64,000 bases of DNA, taken from assembly GCA_918797485.1 (NCBI GenBank), contig CAKKNE010000004.1:3162001-3226000 (forward strand), read 5' to 3'. Source of the stretch: Pelagomonas calceolata. Lineage: Eukaryota; Sar; Pelagophyceae; Pelagomonadales; Pelagomonadaceae. The number at the start of each line of letters is the position of its first letter. Position 1 is the stretch's first letter. The notes beneath the pieces are model-generated. The model did no database searches and was not told where the DNA came from. It was given only the letters and a program-made list of their open reading frames with translations. Of the stretch, positions 56,196 through 64,000 are shown one piece after another. Made by a program: the position numbers and the translations under genes.

Positions 56196-57422
56196 ATGCT
56201 GCTCCTGAGGCACGCCGCGCGCGGTGCGATACGACGGCCGCGCATCGCTGCGCGGGGCGAGCTGCGGCGACCGCGCGCCGCCGCGCATCGCTGCCTCGCA
56301 ACGACGCCCGGCGACGACGACGCAACCACGACACCAACACAAACGCCGACGGAGGGCTGGACCGCGAACCCGCCCGAGGCCTGGATGGAGGTCATGAACC
56401 GGCCCCAGCACTTGAGTGACGCCGTCGACGCCATCACGCCCCTCGGCTACTACCCGTCTGATCTTGCTTTGAGGTATGTCGACTTTCTGTCGAGCACGTT
56501 CGACCTCCCGTTCTGCGCCGGCATTATTGGAGGCACGTTTTTGCTGCGAGCGGCCATGTTTCCTCTCTCAATAATAACGATGAAACATACCGCGAGAATG
56601 CAAAAGGCAAAACCCGAACTTGAGGTCTTGCAAGAGCGGATCAACAGCGATCCGAGCGTGAAGACCGATAGGCGGAAGATGGACGCGTATCAGAGACAGA
56701 TGGGCGCCTTACTTGCGAAACATAACGTCAAACCTTATCTCATATTCATGTTCCCGCTTGCGCAGCTGCCCGTTTTCATGTCCATGTTCTTCGGGCTGCG
56801 ACGGGCGGCGGAGTCGTTCCCGGCGGAATGCGCATCCGGAGGCATGCTCTGGTTCCCGGACCTGAGCGTGGCGGACCCGACGTACGCCTTACCTTTGATA
56901 ACTTCGGGACTGTTCTTAGTGATGATCGAGGTCGGCGCCGACGGCATGAACGCGTCGGCGAACAAGGACCAGGCCAAGACCATGAAGAACGTGATGCGCG
57001 GCATGGGTGTCTTGATGGTCCCCTTTACGTACCACTTTCCGGCGTCGGTCTTTTGTTATTGGGTCTCCGCGAATGCGTTCTCCCTGGGCCAGACCGTCTT
57101 GCTGAACAAGGTGCCGGGCGTGCGCGAGGCCTTAGGTGTCCCCATCGTGCAGACGCAGTCGAAGGTCCGTAAGCCGACGGCGCCGCCCGTCGAGACGGTC
57201 TTCGGTCGCCTGGAAAAGGCCATCGACACGGCGAAGAAGCAAGCGGCCAAGGACGACGCGCCTCTGGTGGCCGCCGACGTCTTCGAGAAGAAAGCCGAGG
57301 ACGACGCCTTCCTCAAGTCGCGGCCGGCCCAGCAGGTGGTGACGCACGCGCAGCCGCCCAAACAGACCGCGACGCCGCCCAAGCAGCGGCGGAAGAAGAA
57401 AGGGAAGAAAGGAAAACGGTAG
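56196..57422 (+). CDS. OXA1: OXA1/YidC/Alb3-family membrane insertase, mitochondrial
   Basis: 408 aa. The Arg/Ala-rich, acid-free first 35 residues look like a mitochondrial presequence. The insertase core has five helices: FCAGIIGGTFLLRAAMFPLS, then the charged hairpin (KPELEVLQERINSDPSVKTD), YLIFMFPLAQLPVFMSMFFG, LPLITSGLFLVMIEV and FPASVFCYWVSANAFSLGQT. The last block is the family signature in helix 5. The C-terminal Lys-rich tail (QRRKKKGKKGKR) is typical of OXA1, which binds mitoribosomes. It inserts respiratory subunits into the inner membrane; a plastid Alb3 is less likely given the presequence. Confidence 0.93.
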   Translation: MLLLRHAARGAIRRPRIAARGELRRPRAAAHRCLATTPGDDDATTTPTQTPTEGWTANPPEAWMEVMNRPQHLSDAVDAITPLGYYPSDLALRYVDFLSSTFDLPFCAGIIGGTFLLRAAMFPLSIITMKHTARMQKAKPELEVLQERINSDPSVKTDRRKMDAYQRQMGALLAKHNVKPYLIFMFPLAQLPVFMSMFFGLRRAAESFPAECASGGMLWFPDLSVADPTYALPLITSGLFLVMIEVGADGMNASANKDQAKTMKNVMRGMGVLMVPFTYHFPASVFCYWVSANAFSLGQTVLLNKVPGVREALGVPIVQTQSKVRKPTAPPVETVFGRLEKAIDTAKKQAAKDDAPLVAADVFEKKAEDDAFLKSRPAQQVVTHAQPPKQTATPPKQRRKKKGKKGKR

Positions 57423-57562
57423 CACGGGTCTGGGAGCACGCGGCGGCGGCGTGCTTCCTCTCTCCGACGGCGTCGCCACGGTCGCGCCCAACGTAGTAGT
57501 ATATTTAACGATAGCATGTCTTACTTGTTCGAGCGATGGAGCTGTGCACCTGAACAGGCAGG

Positions 57563-59143
57563 TCACAGGCTCTTGAAGCGTATCCGCGCTTTCGACTCAA
57601 ACTCGAAAAGCCCTTCCTGACAGAGCGCGTGAATAGCATCGATGTCTCCGCGCAATTGTCGCGCGTCCTGACTACGCAGCATGACGCTCCCGGGCGTCGT
57701 CAGGAAGTCGACGGTCGGCGTGAGCTCATCCCCTATTTTCGTCTTGATCTCCTCGCCGACGTACGACTTCAATGCCCTAATTTTCTCGAGATGAATCGAC
57801 CGGACGACGCCCGACGCGTGGGCGATGAGCATGACCTCGACGGCGCCGCCCTCGAAGTGCGCCGGTCGAGCCGGTAACCGATGGACGCGATACGGCCGCT
57901 CGACCAGGTCGAGCATCACGGACAGTTGGTCGTAGCCGATGGTCGGAGCCGACAGCTCGACGAAGGTCCCCTCGCCGCCGTGGGGCCGGCAGCCCACCTC
58001 GACCAGGCACGGCTCATCACATGAATCGAGCCACATGACCTCGGCGTGGCTGGGGCCGTGCCGACATCCCAACGCGTCGAGGACCCCTCGGACGTATTCC
58101 GTGAGTTTCGATTCTCGGACACCGTCCTCCGATTGATACAGCTCCATGCAATAATAAACGAACTGCGCCCCATTACAAGGCCGCTTGTCGTACCGCCAGA
58201 TGGCCACGCACTTGTGGACGCCCTCGACGGACACGTGGTCGACGACGTACTCCGTGCCCTTCATGAACTCCTGCACGAGTACGTTGTCGTTGCTCTCGCC
58301 GAAGACCGTCTCCGTACCCAAGATCTCAGAGAAGCGCCGTTGGCACTCCTCCAGACTCTTGGCAATATAAACACCGTCCGTGCCCGCGCTCTTGCAGGGC
58401 TTGAGGACGCACCACGCCGAGGTCTCCGTATCATTGACGCCTAGGGCTTCGCAGAAGACGCGCGCAGAATCCCAGTTCGAACAGAGCTCCTGGCGCACGG
58501 CCCGTAGACCCGCATTTCTCACGCACTCGCCCATGGGGTGCTTGTCCCTCCTCGCTAAAGAACGCTCGGGCCCGTTCGACGGGTGGCCTCGTAATGCGGA
58601 CGTTAGCGCGTCGTGGCACTCGACACCGCTCTCGCAGCCGACCAGGACGCCGAGCACGTGGGCGTCTAATGAGCGTAAAGCCTCCACCGTTTTTGATGGA
58701 TTTTCGGCGTCATACTCAAGCGACGCGTGCCAATTAAGTGTCAGACCGTCCGGCAGGCAGGACGCGATCTCGTCGGGGAAGGCCTGCGACAGCACTCTAA
58801 CGATCAGGAAGCCGCGGTCCGCCGCCATCGCGGCCAGCGTCGCGCCCGTGGACAAGGGGTCGACGACGACGACGCAGTCCGGTCTGCCGTCTTTCGCGGT
58901 GCTTCTATGCTTCGCGAGGGGCTTGAAGCGCGCGTCGTCGTCCGGCGGGGCCGGCGGGGCGTCGATGCTTCGGAGGGCGTCGTCGATGGCGTGCTGGACC
59001 GTTTTTGAGGAGAGGCAGGCTCTTTCGACGACTTTCCTCAGCGACGCGGCGTCGAGTCTTTCGAGCTTCATGGCGATGGACTCGGCGGGCGTCGTCACGT
59101 CCCAGGTCGCGCGCCGCGGGCGGGTCGTGGTGTCGCCGCCCAT
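57563..59143 (-). CDS. ATP-grasp family ligase
   Basis: 526 aa. The N-terminal part (VVVVDPLSTGATLAAMAADR, VRVLSQAF) is a Rossmann-like substrate domain. The ATP-grasp fold follows with LKPCKSAGTDGVYIAKS (ATP lysine and Gly loop), VLVQEFMKGTEYVVDHVS (hinge) and AEVMWLDSCDEPCLVEVGCR with PHGGEG, providing the acidic Mg2+ ligands. This resembles carboxylate-amine ligases of the BacD type that join amino acids. The substrate is not predictable. No targeting peptide is seen; ATG at 59143. Confidence 0.85.
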   Translation of the reverse strand: MGGDTTTRPRRATWDVTTPAESIAMKLERLDAASLRKVVERACLSSKTVQHAIDDALRSIDAPPAPPDDDARFKPLAKHRSTAKDGRPDCVVVVDPLSTGATLAAMAADRGFLIVRVLSQAFPDEIASCLPDGLTLNWHASLEYDAENPSKTVEALRSLDAHVLGVLVGCESGVECHDALTSALRGHPSNGPERSLARRDKHPMGECVRNAGLRAVRQELCSNWDSARVFCEALGVNDTETSAWCVLKPCKSAGTDGVYIAKSLEECQRRFSEILGTETVFGESNDNVLVQEFMKGTEYVVDHVSVEGVHKCVAIWRYDKRPCNGAQFVYYCMELYQSEDGVRESKLTEYVRGVLDALGCRHGPSHAEVMWLDSCDEPCLVEVGCRPHGGEGTFVELSAPTIGYDQLSVMLDLVERPYRVHRLPARPAHFEGGAVEVMLIAHASGVVRSIHLEKIRALKSYVGEEIKTKIGDELTPTVDFLTTPGSVMLRSQDARQLRGDIDAIHALCQEGLFEFESKARIRFKSL

Positions 59144-59549
59144 CTTTTTTCTTTTCCGCGCCGGCGACGCCTGCTTTCTCGCTGGCTGGCTGCGCTAGGC
59201 AGCTGTTGCCTTGGTTGCTTGCAACAGATGCCTCTCGCTGCAAAGGCTCGTAGTCGCGCGGTTTAGTGCGTCGTGGAGCAGCCAGAAATGAGTCGAGGAC
59301 GCGTGTAACCGTGTGTCCCGTGCTGGAACGCGCCCGCCAAAGTTGGATCGAGCTGACCAGTCACATCCCGCACGTTTTAGTGATGAGGCGTCAATACCCC
59401 CTATTGACAATGACGGAGGGCGAGGAGAGCTGCCTGGGGGTGGTGGATTTTTGCGCTGAGAGCATCGCCCGCCGCGCGGAGAGCAGAAAGTGGGCGGGCA
59501 GCTTTAATGGAGGCAGCCGACGAGGCGCAAGGACCGGGAACCAGCACTA
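59144..59549. other. Divergent promoter region
   Basis: 406 bp between the ATP-grasp gene and the glycosidase-like gene; nothing recognised. Confidence 0.5.
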
Positions 59550-61760
59550 ATGCGCCATCTCCTGCTCGCATGCATCGCCGGGGCAGCCCGCGGCAGCAGG
59601 CTAGCCATCGATTTCAGCACCGACGAGGCGTTTAGCATCACAATCGATGGCACACAGTGGCTCCACGGCGGCGGCGCGAGCCTAAGACAACAACGGCTCC
59701 GACCCAGCGGTCCGTGGCGACCGATCAAAGGCGCCGACGCGCGAGGAAAGTACAAGGGCCGCGCGCGGCGCTACGGCGCGCTCGAGGCGAGCTACGCTCT
59801 ATATGACAACGCCGTCGTCTTCACGCAGCGGTTCCCCGACGGCGCCACCGTGTCGCCGCGCGGCGTCGAGGGGTTGGCCAGCGAGTGGCCCGTGCTCGGG
59901 CCGAGCGCGCAACGGCTCGGCGTCTTGACCTTTGGCGGCCGGTTCATGGAGACGAGCCGTGCGACGAAGTGGACCGGCGCGGGCTCGGTCGAGAGCGGCG
60001 CCTACGGCGGGCCTTTCGTGCTCTTCGACGGGAAAGGCGACGCGCTGGTCGTCTCGGCTGCCACGGAGTTTGCAGCACACTCGCACGCAGCCTCAACGCA
60101 AAACGCTTCGGCCGTCGCCTTCGGCGTGCTCGGGTCCGTGACCAAAATCCCCAGAGGCTTCGCCGTGGCGACGGTGCTCACGCTGGGTCAGGAAGGTATT
60201 ACATCAGCCGTGCGAACCCACGGCCGGGCCCTCCTGGCCGGCACGGTCCGCCCGCCCGACTACGCGACGCGTTATTTAGGCTACTCGACGGACAACGGCG
60301 CCTACTATTACTACAATCCAAGCAAGGACTACGGGACGACGCTGCGGGCGGTCCGCGCCTACGCCCAACGCGAGCGGATCCCCTACCGCTACGCTCTCCT
60401 GGATAGCTGGTGGTATGAAAAAGGCTCGGGCGACGGAGTCCGCAACTGGTCCTGCACCGCGCAAGCGTTCCCGCAAGGGTGTCAGGGTCTCTCGGAAGAG
60501 CTCGATTGGAGGTTCATGCTACATAATCGCCAATGGAGCTCCGACAACGTCTACCGGGGCGCCTATGACTTTGCGGTGGAGCCGCCGCTGGCGCTGCCCC
60601 TCGAGCAGCGGTTCTGGGACGACCTCATGCGCAACGCGTCCGACTGGGGTATGATTGTCTACGAGCAGGACTGGCTCTACACGGAGTTCCTCGGTTTGAA
60701 TGCCACTCTTCTGCAGTCGGCGACGGGCGCGAGAAAGTGGCTCACGCAAATGTCGACCGCGGCGTCCCGCGTGGGCGTGACGGTCCAGTACTGCATGGAG
60801 ATGGCCCGTCTCGTTCTCCAGAGCGCGACCCTGCCAGCCGTGACGCAGATCCGCGCCTCCGACGACTACAACCCCGCGGGCGATTCTGGAAATTGCACGC
60901 CGCCAGCGTGCAACCCGCCCGTACAAGTAGATACCTACTACATCGGCACGACGTCTTTATTAGCTTGGGCGCTGGACCTAGCGCCGTCGAAGGACAGCTT
61001 CTGGTCGACGTCGGCCCAACCGGGCAATCCTTACGGTGATGTGGCCGAGCGCTACCCCGCGATGCAGGCCGCCGTCGCCGCGCTGTCGCGGGGACCGGTC
61101 CAGGTCTCGGACGGCGTCGGGTACTCCGATCGCGAGCTGATTATGCGGACCTGCGACGAGGCGGGGCGTCTTCTTCAGCCGTCGCGGCCCGCGACGGCGT
61201 TAGACGCTGCCTTCCACCGCTCTGCGGGAGTCGGCGACGGTCCACTCGCCAGATTTCCAAACGTTTTGCCCATCACGGCCACGCATACGCGCATCGACGG
61301 CTGGAAATGGGCCCATATTCTTGTGATCAACCTCGAGGAGCCGTTTATGCTCCTGCCGGCGCATCTCAGACCAACCGACCTGGGCGCCGGCGAGCACGTC
61401 GCCTACTCTCTCGCGGCCGCGTCGACGGCGTCGCAGCGACGTGGTGATGCCTTGTCCGTGCTCGGAGATTTTCGGGACGGCATAGCCATCCCGGCCTGCG
61501 GCGCGGGCGACTTCCGCCTCTACCACGTCGCGCCGCGGCTCGCGAACGGCTGGGCCTACCTCGGCGAGCTCTCAAAGTTCGTCCCCGTCGCCGAGGCCCG
61601 CACGCGGTCTTTGCGGTTCGACGTCAATAGCGTGTCTGTCTCGCTCTCTGGCGCAGCGAGCGAGGAAGTTGTTGTCACGTTCCTCGCGCCGAACGGGACC
61701 GTGGTCTCCGCGGAGTGTGTGTTGTCGGCCGCAGGGCTCGGGGAGGTGATTGTGGGTTAA
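59550..61760 (+). CDS. Secreted glycoside-hydrolase-like protein
   Basis: 736 aa with a signal peptide (MRHLLLACIAGAARGSRLAI). A beta-rich N-terminal domain (about 20-220) precedes a probable TIM barrel with RYLGYSTDNGAYYYYNPSKD, YRYALLDSWWYEKG, WGMIVYEQDWLYTEF, VTVQYCMEMARLVLQS and IRASDDYNPAGDSG; Asp residues at strand ends (LLDSWW, YEQDW, SDDY) could be catalytic. The C-terminal part is again beta-rich, the three-part plan of alpha-galactosidase and GH31/36-type enzymes. I cannot assign a family or substrate. Six-plus potential glycosylation sites (N-x-S/T) suit a secreted protein. Confidence 0.7.
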   Translation: MRHLLLACIAGAARGSRLAIDFSTDEAFSITIDGTQWLHGGGASLRQQRLRPSGPWRPIKGADARGKYKGRARRYGALEASYALYDNAVVFTQRFPDGATVSPRGVEGLASEWPVLGPSAQRLGVLTFGGRFMETSRATKWTGAGSVESGAYGGPFVLFDGKGDALVVSAATEFAAHSHAASTQNASAVAFGVLGSVTKIPRGFAVATVLTLGQEGITSAVRTHGRALLAGTVRPPDYATRYLGYSTDNGAYYYYNPSKDYGTTLRAVRAYAQRERIPYRYALLDSWWYEKGSGDGVRNWSCTAQAFPQGCQGLSEELDWRFMLHNRQWSSDNVYRGAYDFAVEPPLALPLEQRFWDDLMRNASDWGMIVYEQDWLYTEFLGLNATLLQSATGARKWLTQMSTAASRVGVTVQYCMEMARLVLQSATLPAVTQIRASDDYNPAGDSGNCTPPACNPPVQVDTYYIGTTSLLAWALDLAPSKDSFWSTSAQPGNPYGDVAERYPAMQAAVAALSRGPVQVSDGVGYSDRELIMRTCDEAGRLLQPSRPATALDAAFHRSAGVGDGPLARFPNVLPITATHTRIDGWKWAHILVINLEEPFMLLPAHLRPTDLGAGEHVAYSLAAASTASQRRGDALSVLGDFRDGIAIPACGAGDFRLYHVAPRLANGWAYLGELSKFVPVAEARTRSLRFDVNSVSVSLSGAASEEVVVTFLAPNGTVVSAECVLSAAGLGEVIVG

Positions 61761-61789
61761 GTATGTCATGTGCGAGTACAACAGAGACA

Positions 61790-62749
61790 TTACAATTCAT
61801 CAGAGTAGTGATTGTGCCAGAACGCCGGCCGCCACGCGGTGTCGAATTCGTGGTGGAAGAATACAACGTCGGCGCTGGCGAGGTGCGGGCAGCCGCGGCT
61901 CCGGAAGTAACAATAGGGCAGGACCGTGACGTCCTTCACCGTCGTTGCCCTCGCCCAGGTCGTCGCGTCGTCGGCTCGCTCGCCCGCCGCCTCGCGCAGC
62001 GCGCGGTTCGACGAAGCGCCCGCGTACGCTTGTAATGCGTCGCCGAGCATGGCCGGGCCGGTCAGGTCGAGCACCGGGATATGGCCGCCCGCGCAGTACG
62101 CGCTACGCTCGCCCGCGCATGCCTCGGCGTCCCCAGAAAACGCCGCGATGCGATCCGCGGCGAGCAAGGCGGCGTGCAACGGGAAACCGTGGCCCTTCTC
62201 GCAGGCGAACGCCCAATTCAGCGGCGCCGAGGGGTCGTCGGCGACCGAGCCCTCCCACGCGAAGACGCAGCCGTCGATCTCGAGTTCGGAGAGAGGATCG
62301 TCGATGCAGACCGCATCCGCGTCGAGCCACCAACCTCCGTAAGTGTGGACAAGCAGCAGCCGCGCGAGGTCCGTGCGCAGGACGAAATGTTTCGAGAACG
62401 GTGGTCTCCGAAGAGCATCAATGGCGGTCGCGATTCTCGCGTCGAGCGCCGCCGCCTCGTCGAGAAACGCGTCTAGCGCCGCGTCGTCGTACCAGATCGT
62501 CGCGTAGCCGGGGTTCTGTACCGCGCAGGAGACGACGTTGCGCCGCGTGCGACCGAGTCGCGCGCCGCCGCCGGCCGCCGTCAGCGCCGCGGCGGAGAAG
62601 TTGTGGGACCGGTGTAGTACTCGCAGGTCGTCAATGATGCGCGGCGGCGCGTCGTGCCAGTGCGGCACGCCCGTCGCAGCGGTCTTGCGGTGGTCTAGGT
62701 ACTGCTGCCCATGAATGACAGTGATTGTGCACATCAATTGCCATATCAT
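61790..62749 (-). CDS. GT32-like glycosyltransferase (DXD)
   Basis: 319 aa. The sugar-nucleotide site is FVLRTDLARLLLVHTYGGWW followed by LDADAVCIDDP, the arrangement RxDxxRxxxLxxYGGxYxDxD that defines OCH1-like and other GT32 enzymes; the DAD is the DXD metal-binding motif. Additional family-like parts are NPGYATIWYDDAALDAFLDE, LNWAFACEKGHGFPLHAAL and FFHHEFDTAWRP near the end. A weak hydrophobic start (MIWQLMCTITVIHG) may be a signal anchor. Golgi lumenal mannosyl- or galactosyl-transfer is likely. Confidence 0.85.
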   Translation of the reverse strand: MIWQLMCTITVIHGQQYLDHRKTAATGVPHWHDAPPRIIDDLRVLHRSHNFSAAALTAAGGGARLGRTRRNVVSCAVQNPGYATIWYDDAALDAFLDEAAALDARIATAIDALRRPPFSKHFVLRTDLARLLLVHTYGGWWLDADAVCIDDPLSELEIDGCVFAWEGSVADDPSAPLNWAFACEKGHGFPLHAALLAADRIAAFSGDAEACAGERSAYCAGGHIPVLDLTGPAMLGDALQAYAGASSNRALREAAGERADDATTWARATTVKDVTVLPYCYFRSRGCPHLASADVVFFHHEFDTAWRPAFWHNHYSDEL

Positions 62750-62855
62750 CCTGGAGTCATCGAACCCTTACGCATGGATCGCAGACGAAGGATTTGGGCT
62801 GCCCGATGCAGTGACGGCGTGTTTAGGCCACCAAAAAAGCAGGCTTGTCGGAATT

Positions 62856-62879
62856 CCTAGTGTCTTACCGGCCGCTAGC
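62856..62879 (+). promoter_or_regulatory. Palindromic intergenic motif, copy 11
   Basis: CCTAGTGTCTTACCGG then CCGCTAGC, 106 bp upstream of the GT32-like start at 62749. Confidence 0.5.
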
Positions 62880-62974
62880 AAAGCCGTGCACAAACTATAT
62901 TCGCGCCAAACTTCAGGCAATTTTAACTGGCCCTAGCCGAATGAGAAAATTGTGCGCGGACATAACAAATCACA

Positions 62975-64000
62975 TCAATAAAGGTCGACGCTCCGCCCCG
63001 CGAAAGCCGCGTCGACGGCCTCGACGAGCTCGCCGAGGATCGCCTCGACCAGCCCGGGCGAAAAGCAGAAGTGCGTGCAGTCGCGGCCGCCCGGGTGCAA
63101 GTCCCAGAGCGGCTGCGTGAGCTCGTGGAGCCGGAGCATGCGCAGCCGCGGCGTCGGTCCGCCGGTGCGGTTCCCCTGGGCCGCGCGGAAGGCGTCCCAG
63201 GCGACGGCGTTGCGCCAGCCCGTGTCGAGCTCCGCCTCGGGGTGCTGCCGTCCCGCGCCGTGGCAGGACGCGTTGTGGAACGACGCCGGCACGCAGTTGT
63301 AGTGCGCGATGGGGCGCGCGCTGGATTTCATCCCAGATGCGAAGTAGCCGCCCGTCGTCGTCGCCTGTGTGGAAATCAAAATTTTACGGCGCGTTCCTCC
63401 ACGCCATCGACGCGACGCCTGCTCGATGGCGTGGCGATGCCGGTTCCGCTCGACCGAGCCACGACGGCCGCGTCATGCACCCGACGCACTGGTTGATTTC
63501 CACACAGATCGTCGCGAAGTGCTGGGCCGTCGTTTCCGCGTACAGGGCGACCGCGCCCGCGTCGACGGCCTCCATGAGGACGGAAAAGATGACCTTGAGG
63601 TGCGCCGCCAGCTCCGCGTGGTCGTGGTGGTGCAGCCCCATGTTCGCCACGAAGACAGTTTGGGAAGAGGCCGCGCCCACCACGCCCCGCTGCCACGCCT
63701 CGTTTTCGGTGGACGGTATTATAGGAGCCCCCGCTGGAAGCAGGCTTCGACGAGCGACGCCCAACTCATCGAAGGGACTGAAGCCGCAGTACTCTTGGCT
63801 CGTCTCGACGATCTGCCGCGCCACGGAGTCGCCCATCCACCGGACCAGAGTAATGTCGCGGCGCGCCCGCATCTCACGATACGCTCCGCAACGATTGGTC
63901 GCGTTGGGCCCGGGGAGCCAGCTCGGCCACGCGTAGGTCGACTTACGCGCCCGCAGCGCGGGCCAGCCCTCGTGCGGCCGGTTCGGTACCGCGTTCACGA
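62975..64000 (-). CDS. TBL/PC-esterase-like (GDS...DxxH) acyl esterase, 5' partial
   Basis: The 5' end is beyond the right edge. Exons 64000-63516 and 63364-62975. VRWMGDSVARQIVE is the GDS block with the nucleophilic Ser, and RDCTHFCFSPGLVEAI near the C-terminus is the DxxH block (Asp and His of the triad) of trichome-birefringence-like and Cas1p-type polysaccharide O-acetyltransferases/esterases. NMGLHHHDH and RLRMLRLHELTQPLWDLHPG lie between. It probably acetylates or deacetylates a secreted polysaccharide in the Golgi. Splicing the introner element fuses QHF to ATTTGGYF in frame. Confidence 0.82.
63365..63515 (-). mobile_element. Introner element 6 (GC-AG intron)
   Basis: Element 63365-63507 (143 bp), ends CTGTGTGGAAATCAA / TTGATTTCCACACAG, flanked by GTCGTCGC/ATCGTCGC (7 of 8). 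In the gene sense the intron begins GCGACGAT (duplicated target) and ends CACACAG; only this border joins the exons in phase. It is nearly the same sequence as element 2 along most of its length and lies in the same orientation relative to its gene. Confidence 0.88.

Overview
The window looks like nuclear DNA of a GC-rich, gene-dense, photosynthetic stramenopile-type alga, most likely a pelagophyte close to Aureococcus (inference, no database used). The evidence is a fucoxanthin-chlorophyll-type light-harvesting protein, several proteins whose N-termini resemble bipartite plastid presequences, a nuclear-encoded plastid-type nitrite transporter, eukaryotic housekeeping genes (ATAD3, PP1, CAPZB, Naa20, TSR1, TM9SF, OXA1), and short transposon-like introns of the introner kind published for Aureococcus. 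About 37 protein genes fill the 64 kb. Most have one exon, they lie on both strands, and gaps are usually under 500 bp. I recognised no tRNA, rRNA, CRISPR array or retroelement.

Layout. 1-1062: 3' end of a triose-phosphate/nucleotide-sugar transporter. 1217-4729: ATAD3. 4732-9561: hypotheticals, a small secreted HHG-repeat protein and PP1. 10254-14970: CUE-OTU deubiquitinase, a hypothetical, and a kinase with a coiled-coil tail. 15443-22000: PDZ-ferredoxin, a membrane protein, PARP, a plastid membrane protein, ArfGAP-FYVE and FabG. 22430-29111: zinc-finger protein, TSR1, NHA-type antiporter and an unknown acidic protein. 29828-31975: a QueA-QueH fusion. 32065-38990: type II membrane protein, CAPZB and a degenerate ABCG transporter. 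39481-46266: IQ protein, K+ channel, SPRY protein and a six-EF-hand protein. 46794-53438: ABC1K, TM9SF, a zinc protein and FNT/NAR1. 53673-59143: LHC, Naa20, OXA1 and an ATP-grasp enzyme. 59550-64000: a secreted glycosidase-like protein, a GT32-type transferase and a partial TBL/PC-esterase.

Two genome-wide systems stand out. First, six introns belong to one family of short elements with 15-bp terminal inverted repeats (CTGTGTGGAAATCAA / TTGATTTCCACACAG) flanked by 8-bp target-site duplications. Reading frames across the junctions show that the 5' splice site usually comes from the duplicated host target (GT, or GC in two cases) and the 3' splice site from the element end. The elements serve as introns in either orientation. 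Second, twelve copies of a roughly 24-bp imperfect palindrome (arms GCTAG/CTAGC around TGTCTTAC) occur only between genes. Eleven of the twelve lie about 17-300 bp upstream of a predicted start codon, often in divergent promoters, which suggests an undescribed promoter element.

The gene order does not form pathways. Several genes do converge on the plastid (LHC, NAR1, FabG, PDZ-ferredoxin, ABC1K and a small membrane protein) or on mitochondria (ATAD3, OXA1). Start codons were moved to the first plausible ATG where the longest open frame began with a non-ATG codon.
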